Positions 58,593 through 64,000 of a stretch of 64,000 nucleotides of DNA are shown here, piece by piece. This DNA comes from Coffea arabica (taxonomy: Eukaryota; Streptophyta; Magnoliopsida; Gentianales; Rubiaceae), in contig NC_092323.1 in NCBI RefSeq assembly GCF_036785885.1, forward strand, positions 18,174,501 through 18,238,500, in the 5' to 3' direction. The first letter of the stretch is position 1; every line of letters begins with the position of its first letter. The notes under the pieces are model-generated. The model ran no database searches, was not told where the DNA came from, and was given only the letters and a program-made list of their open reading frames with translations. Position numbers and translations under genes: made by a program.

Positions 58593-61500
58593 TTAGAAAT
58601 TCCACCGGTCTAGCTGAAGCTTTGCTTCAGCCATGTCCTTCTGTGCCTTCTTCCTCCGGTAAAATATGGGGCAATCCCGACTACGGATGACAAAGTAACA
58701 TTCACAAAAATACTTAACCATCTAAAAGAGATTAAGAGACATGGGAAAAGAAGCTGATAAATTGAGAAATAATTCCAATAAACAAGCATTAAATAAATTA
58801 TGAGTTCAAATGATATCAAACCTTGTGCAAAGCACATCCTGGTGAAGAGAGCCTTGGCACTCTTGGCACTGGGTCCATAGCCTTCCAAAAAGCTTCTCCA
58901 ACTCGGACACTGCTATCACATCCAAGTTAATTACTTCTTCAACGATAAGTTCCTAAATCGAATTCAGTAGGCATATGCCAAACCAAAAGAGGCAACTGAA
59001 TTCAATTACAAAAGCACAGGGAAAAATTCTGCCTACCATTAGCAACTGATTTGCAATACAATTCAGCTTCTCTTCCCTTGCAGTTCGAGCAAAGTGTGTG
59101 ATCTGTATTACTGGCACAGTAAAGAAGGATGATTAAACCATGGATCAACGTAGTTGTGCTTTTTCCATTTCTCCGACATAAAATGTAATACCATAGTTCT
59201 CATTCAAATATTCCTTATAAAAAATAAAATAATCATTAATCTTTGCAAAACTTTTGAGATTTAAACAACAGATTTAAAAGGTAAAAACTTATTAATCAAG
59301 TAGTTGACAATGTGGATCACCAACACTTTCAGGTAATATGAGCTCAACATCTAATCAAGATACTCTTGCAAGTTGCAATTCTGGTCCTTATTAGGATACA
59401 AAGATTAAGAGTTCAGTTTATTTACAAGATATTAATTTAGTATCGAGTGGCATGAGGACATTCACAAAATGCAAGGAAGGTTAATAATGTAATCTAGTTT
59501 TGGGAGGGAAATGTTTTATATAAACCAATCCAAGACATCAGTAGGCAACCTTCTCCCATTTCGATAACTGGCACAAGACAAGGAAAAGTTTCATATGGCA
59601 TGTACTGTTGAAAAAAGCTAAGTTGACAAATTACAAGTACGTGCTGTAAAAATTTGCTCACAAAACTCCAAGCTAGATTGAGCCCCATGCAACTATTCTT
59701 TCTACCTATTTGTACATGTACCTGTATCCAACATCATAGTTGACCTGAACCAAGCCTACGTGTCAGTTTTAGAGAAAGCCCTATTGGAGTAAGGCGAAAG
59801 GCTACTTCTTCACTCTTCCCCCTCGGGGAACGTAGAAGAAGGAAGTAGTGTTTTCTAGAGTCAAGTAAGCACAGATGGAACTAGAACAATTCTCATAGTA
59901 TGCTTTCGACTGTCTTGCCTTCTACCAATTAGGGGAATGATATTACATTCAATCCAATCAGTCAAGCAAAGAAAAAGAAAGGGTACGAGCAGAATGGAAA
60001 CAAAGAAGCCATATTACACTCTTAAAGTAGCTAAAATGCATGACCTCAACCCTAAATGCAACAGTAACAGTAGGATGAATAATTGATGCCTGGGATCAAC
60101 CCTTTGATCAGGATGTTAACAGTTGTATCCCTTCCATGTAAAGATTGTAAACCTGAGTCAGATATGGTACTTATAAGAAATTGGATGTTTTAAGCATTAG
60201 CGGCTTGCACTTCTTTAGCTGCACGAAATTGTGGACACTTCCTTCCAGTTGGAAAGTGGCAAGGCTATTCCTTACACAGAGAAGCCCTTTCCCCCATCAA
60301 CATTTTCATCAAAGCTTTAGCCAAAAAATGAACAATAGAATTAAGGATACAGGTAGGCACTGGTCAGATGTGGAAAAAGCAAGGAACAATTGACAATTTA
60401 CCTGATTAAAGCTTTGCAACCAATGCAGGTGAGTTGCTTCTTAGCAAATTTCATTATGCCACCAGTGGAAGGAGTAGAGATGGAAATGGATCTTGTATGA
60501 CTCCCTTGAAGAAGCTCCTTACTAGCGTTCTTCAGAATGGGTTCAAATATTCTAAGTAGTGGCTGTAGATGCAATGTTAGTAGGAGTAAAGTGGGAAAAA
60601 TAGTAATACACAAAAATGTCATATTCAAAACTAACCTTGCTGATTTGGTTTTCAAGGTAGTAGTGGGGATCAATAGGTATGTTATTGTCTAATACATAGA
60701 CAGGATCTTCAGACCTTTCGTAAGCCTGTTTATTAACTCATCAAAAGCTGAGCAATACAAATGCAACAAATTTGGTGAACAACAAGATAAACCAATACAT
60801 TACCTTGGCACCTTTTGCAGCTTTAATAATCACATAAGGAACTCGATCCCCAACATTTGGTGCAGTAGCAGCATCACGCTGTCAGCGATTCAACAACCAC
60901 TATTTATATCCTTCACAAACTTTTTTTTTAATTGGGATAAGTTATATCCTTTAGAGGCCATTGACAACAGCAAAGAAATACATAAACTGATAACCAAAAG
61001 AAGCGCGCACGCATCAAAGCCGACTAGGTTTTATGTAAATAATTAGACTTTCCATCTGCTTAATAAATAAACATATAACCACGTCAATGGGAAAAGCATA
61101 TCACATGGTTTTGATAATATTATTCTATTCAAATGACAATCTGCTTCTTTGTCTTAGCTTGACAAATTTGAAAATGCATGTGCAAGACAAGGTTGCACTT
61201 ACATGTGAACTTCTTTCATCTTCAAAGATCTGGAAGCCTTCCTGAATTATAAATCCCTCTAACCAACATGTTATGGAATCTTATTGAGTTTAAAACTTTA
61301 AGGCCGTATATACCAGTCTTCCACAGTGGAAACATCTTTCAAGATTTTTTTTTTTTTTGTTTGTGGTGGGGGGGCCCGGGGAAGAGAAACCAAACTGGGG
61401 AAAAACTGAGACGAAAAACAGCTCCTCTGCAGGAACTAAAAAACATCAGGTTAACAATTATGCATTATCCTCCAACAACTAGAAGCCAGTTGTCTAAATA

Positions 61501-63754
61501 GAACTATACATCTAAGGCTTACTGAAGAATGGCATACATATCAAGTAGTTGAGAATTTAAAGTTGAAGGCAAAGTAATGTTCTGCAAAATTGCGCATTAA
61601 ACATTTATGGATGACTGAATGAAACATGCCAGGCAGGAGGATTTAAAAACAAAGGACCAACTCTTCAAGTTTAAAGTTGCAAGAAAGTAAAGATTAACTT
61701 GTGTTCTTCAATTTAAATCTGAAGTATGGTCCAAGGACCCTCTAACAAGTACATGCTGAGTGAAAATGGGCCAATTGAAAAATACTTACCTTCCGCATCC
61801 GCTCTGCAAGTTCAACATGTGCTGCCTTGACTTCATAATCATCTCCAGTTTTTGTGAGACCCTATTAAATTGAGAGGAGGTGATCCAGAGATGAAAACCA
61901 AAAGTTCATTAAATTTCCTAATTGGTCAAGATAACAGACAGCTTCACATTTAGTAAGTAAAAGAACTACTAAGATTATGTAATCAATTCCAAATAAAAGC
62001 TGTTTTCTTACCTTAGTAATCACCAAAAGAGACAAATCCACACGATTCATAAGAAGATCTGCAATGGTATTCTTGACATATTGCACGGCACCAGGAACAT
62101 CCCTGTCTATTAGTATTTTGTGAAGACATTCAGTTACAAGGTTTTTGACCAATAAACAGTTATCTCTTCGAACTGTTTCAATCCCTGAAAGAGAAAATTG
62201 AAATATTTTATCAGCTATGTCGACTGTGATAATTTTCAATAAGAAAATTATTCTGAGACTAAAAACAGGAAAAGAAAACTTGGTCACCTTTAGCATCCAT
62301 TTTGTCAAACTTATTGGGATTTGTCCAAAGAAGGCCAGCGTATCTCTTCTTGCTAATTAATAGATATGGATAATATACCTTCTCAAACTCCAACTTTATT
62401 GGCTATAAAATAAACACAGACACAGGAGAAAATAAATAAGAAAAAGGAAAACGAGAGGACAAAGGAGAGTCCATAGAAGATGGAAAACTGTCTATTAGTT
62501 TTGCTACTAAAATCTACCAAGGTTTGAGAAAAAAGATATATAAAATGGCAAAAGAAAAGGACTAGGATATTTGAATGTTATGGAATTTAAGAATCTCGAA
62601 AGTATGTATTTCACGCTAAATTCATGACTAAAAACAAAAAACTACAAATTTTGATTTTGATGACGTGTGTGATTTTCACTCAAGTCTTACCTAGAGGTTT
62701 GATTATCAAGAACATTGACTTTGCGCAAAAAAAAATTAGTTTCTGAATCCCACAAGTAGCAGCCAGATACATCTCTAAAGGTATAAGAATGGTACTTGAA
62801 GAGCTCCAGATGGGTTGCTAGAGCACTGGCTCATTCTTAAGAAAGGTCCCTCATATGGAATTGACGACCTCTTCTTCAACACCAGAGGCACACCCAACAT
62901 CAAATGAATAAGGGTTACCGAGTTTGTTTAAGATGCACATGTAACATATTCCTCATTGCTATTTTTCTACCAAGCTAATAAGATCAGAAATTCCTAATCA
63001 GAATTGATCTGAAAGTTTCCTCAGCATATGAATAGGTAGATGATGAAATATGCTGTCAGGAGCATAAAATGAATCTGCTTCTTGATGCATTTGAACAGTA
63101 TCACACTCGACATCAACTTTCAGAATTCTGGTCTGGCTGCCTTGCCATTGTCTCTGCAAAGTGCTGTAACTTAATGCCTAGGGAAAACTTCAATTACTGT
63201 CCTAAGACATAAAAGGTCCATGAAAGGTTGCAGGTCCATAGCCAATTTGTTTATGAAGTACATGTTAGCAAACTTCCATATAAGGTGTCTTTAGAGAAAA
63301 TAAATGCACTGATTAACCACTCAGGCAAAAAGCCATGGTTAAATTAAGACCCAGATTGAGATCATTCAAGTAAACAGAAAGGAAAGAAAACAAGTTTATA
63401 TTAACATATAAAACAACAAGAACATTGCAGACATTACATAAATTTTAAAAAAAATAGTCACTTGACAACAGAAAACCATATTATACATAAGAACCAAGTT
63501 AAATAATGATCAAACAGAATTTCTTAGAAAATAGTCAAGAACCTATTTAGGTTCTTATAATTCTTAGAAACTTGAACGTGGTATTAAAAGAACCAAGGAT
63601 AGCTACTAGCGATTGAGAAAAGAAGAGTTTCATTACTTACTTTCGTGAAAGTTCCGCTAATGTAGTCAGCAGCTTCTCTACCTAGGTTCATAGCTTCTTC
63701 AACTGTAGGGACGCCAAATTGCACCATCACAGAATCTGTATCTCCATATATTAC
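58593..63754 (-). CDS. POLD1: DNA polymerase delta catalytic subunit, 3' part (partial at right edge)
   Basis: Ten coding exons on the minus strand: 63641-63754, 62288-62402, 62012-62184, 61790-61861, 60804-60878, 60636-60725, 60402-60562, 59037-59110, 58822-58909, 58593-58680 (stop TAA 58593-58595). They total 1050 nt, 349 residues, about the last third of a ~1090-residue enzyme. Pol delta is the B-family replicase for the lagging strand and repair. The first exon here starts [10 protein letters not shown], polymerase motif C with two catalytic Asp. Then come KKRYAGLLW, the thumb region and the two C-terminal cysteine modules: CIGC plus CSNC (zinc site CysA) and CQEC plus C..SRDC (CysB, the iron-sulphur site that binds the accessory subunit). 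It ends LDRWNF. All phases join and no lesions are seen. Upstream exons lie beyond 64000. The matching exon just before motif C is not in the window. Confidence 0.95.
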
Positions 63755-64000
63755 CTGATAACAAAGTGATGTTCAAGTACAAACTACTACTGATCTGGTA
63801 CACCAAGGAATGTACCTACCACATTGTCTCACAATTAGCTCGTGCAGCCCTGAAATTGTGAACTAACACCTAATCTTTTCATTTTCTTGTCAATGAAGAT
63901 GGCACATCATAAGACCAGGCATAGTTCTACAATTTAGATAATTAAATAAAATATCCATCACACGTTACCTTCTGAATTAATACAGAAATCAGTAACTACA

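Noticed and set aside
58487..58888. ORFs overlapping the last POLD1 exons (58487-58690 plus, 58610-58888 minus)
   Set aside because: The first is antisense to the last exon. The second reads across an intron. The spliced POLD1 frame explains the DNA.

Overview
This is nuclear DNA from a flowering plant. The evidence is AT-rich spacers, GT-AG introns, two intron-rich housekeeping-type genes, a plant receptor kinase, a plant CYP71-type P450, and a dense load of LTR retrotransposons, Mutator-like elements and MITEs. A eudicot is clear. An asterid such as coffee (Rubiaceae) is my guess from the look of the repeat families and is not proven.

Layout. (1) 1-376: a small secreted-peptide gene of the PIP/PIP-like kind (signal peptide plus a C-terminal SGP..GxGH-type motif). 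(2) 1252-19103, minus strand: one CrRLK1L/malectin-like receptor kinase gene split in two. Its N-terminal ectodomain (17772-19103) and C-terminal kinase (1252-2492) are separated by a 15.3-kb nest of LTR elements that entered the transmembrane coding segment. The nest has three levels: a short minus-strand LTR element (2498-17771, TSD GAACA); inside it a 13-kb plus-strand gag-protease element (3988-16948, TSD GTTTT); and inside that element's 5' LTR a solo LTR (4841-6175, TSD AATAG). The gene also carries two nonsense codons and a 1-base deletion in the glycine-rich loop. (3) 19104-25000: a run of Mutator-like insertions. These include a MITE, a Pack-MULE carrying pieces of a chloroplast EF-Ts gene and a GRF-type zinc-finger gene, a second MITE and a long-TIR foldback element. 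(4) 26000-33783: a minus-strand relative of the gag-protease element, old and full of stops (TSD CACAA). (5) 34614-36598, minus: a broken CYP71-type P450. (6) 36600-46000: gene-poor, with another foldback element (40502-41636), a small tandem duplication and the upstream region of the next gene. (7) 46039-51600, plus: an intact 11-coding-exon RGLG-type E3 ubiquitin ligase (copine/vWA plus RING, 340 aa). It carries a decayed tandem copy of its exon 7 in the preceding intron. (8) 51989-57383: a rearranged cluster of LTR-like repeats around a decayed caulimovirid-type movement-protein-like coding region. (9) 58593 to the right edge, minus: the 3' ten coding exons of the DNA polymerase delta catalytic subunit (POLD1); its 5' part lies outside the window.

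Only the peptide gene, the RGLG-type ligase and POLD1 look intact. They show no sign of working as one unit. The rest is a record of insertion, gene capture and decay. No CRISPR arrays, operons, rRNA or tRNA genes were seen. Exon coordinates come from reading the sequence by eye with reading-frame continuity and GT-AG sites. LTR identities are eye estimates.
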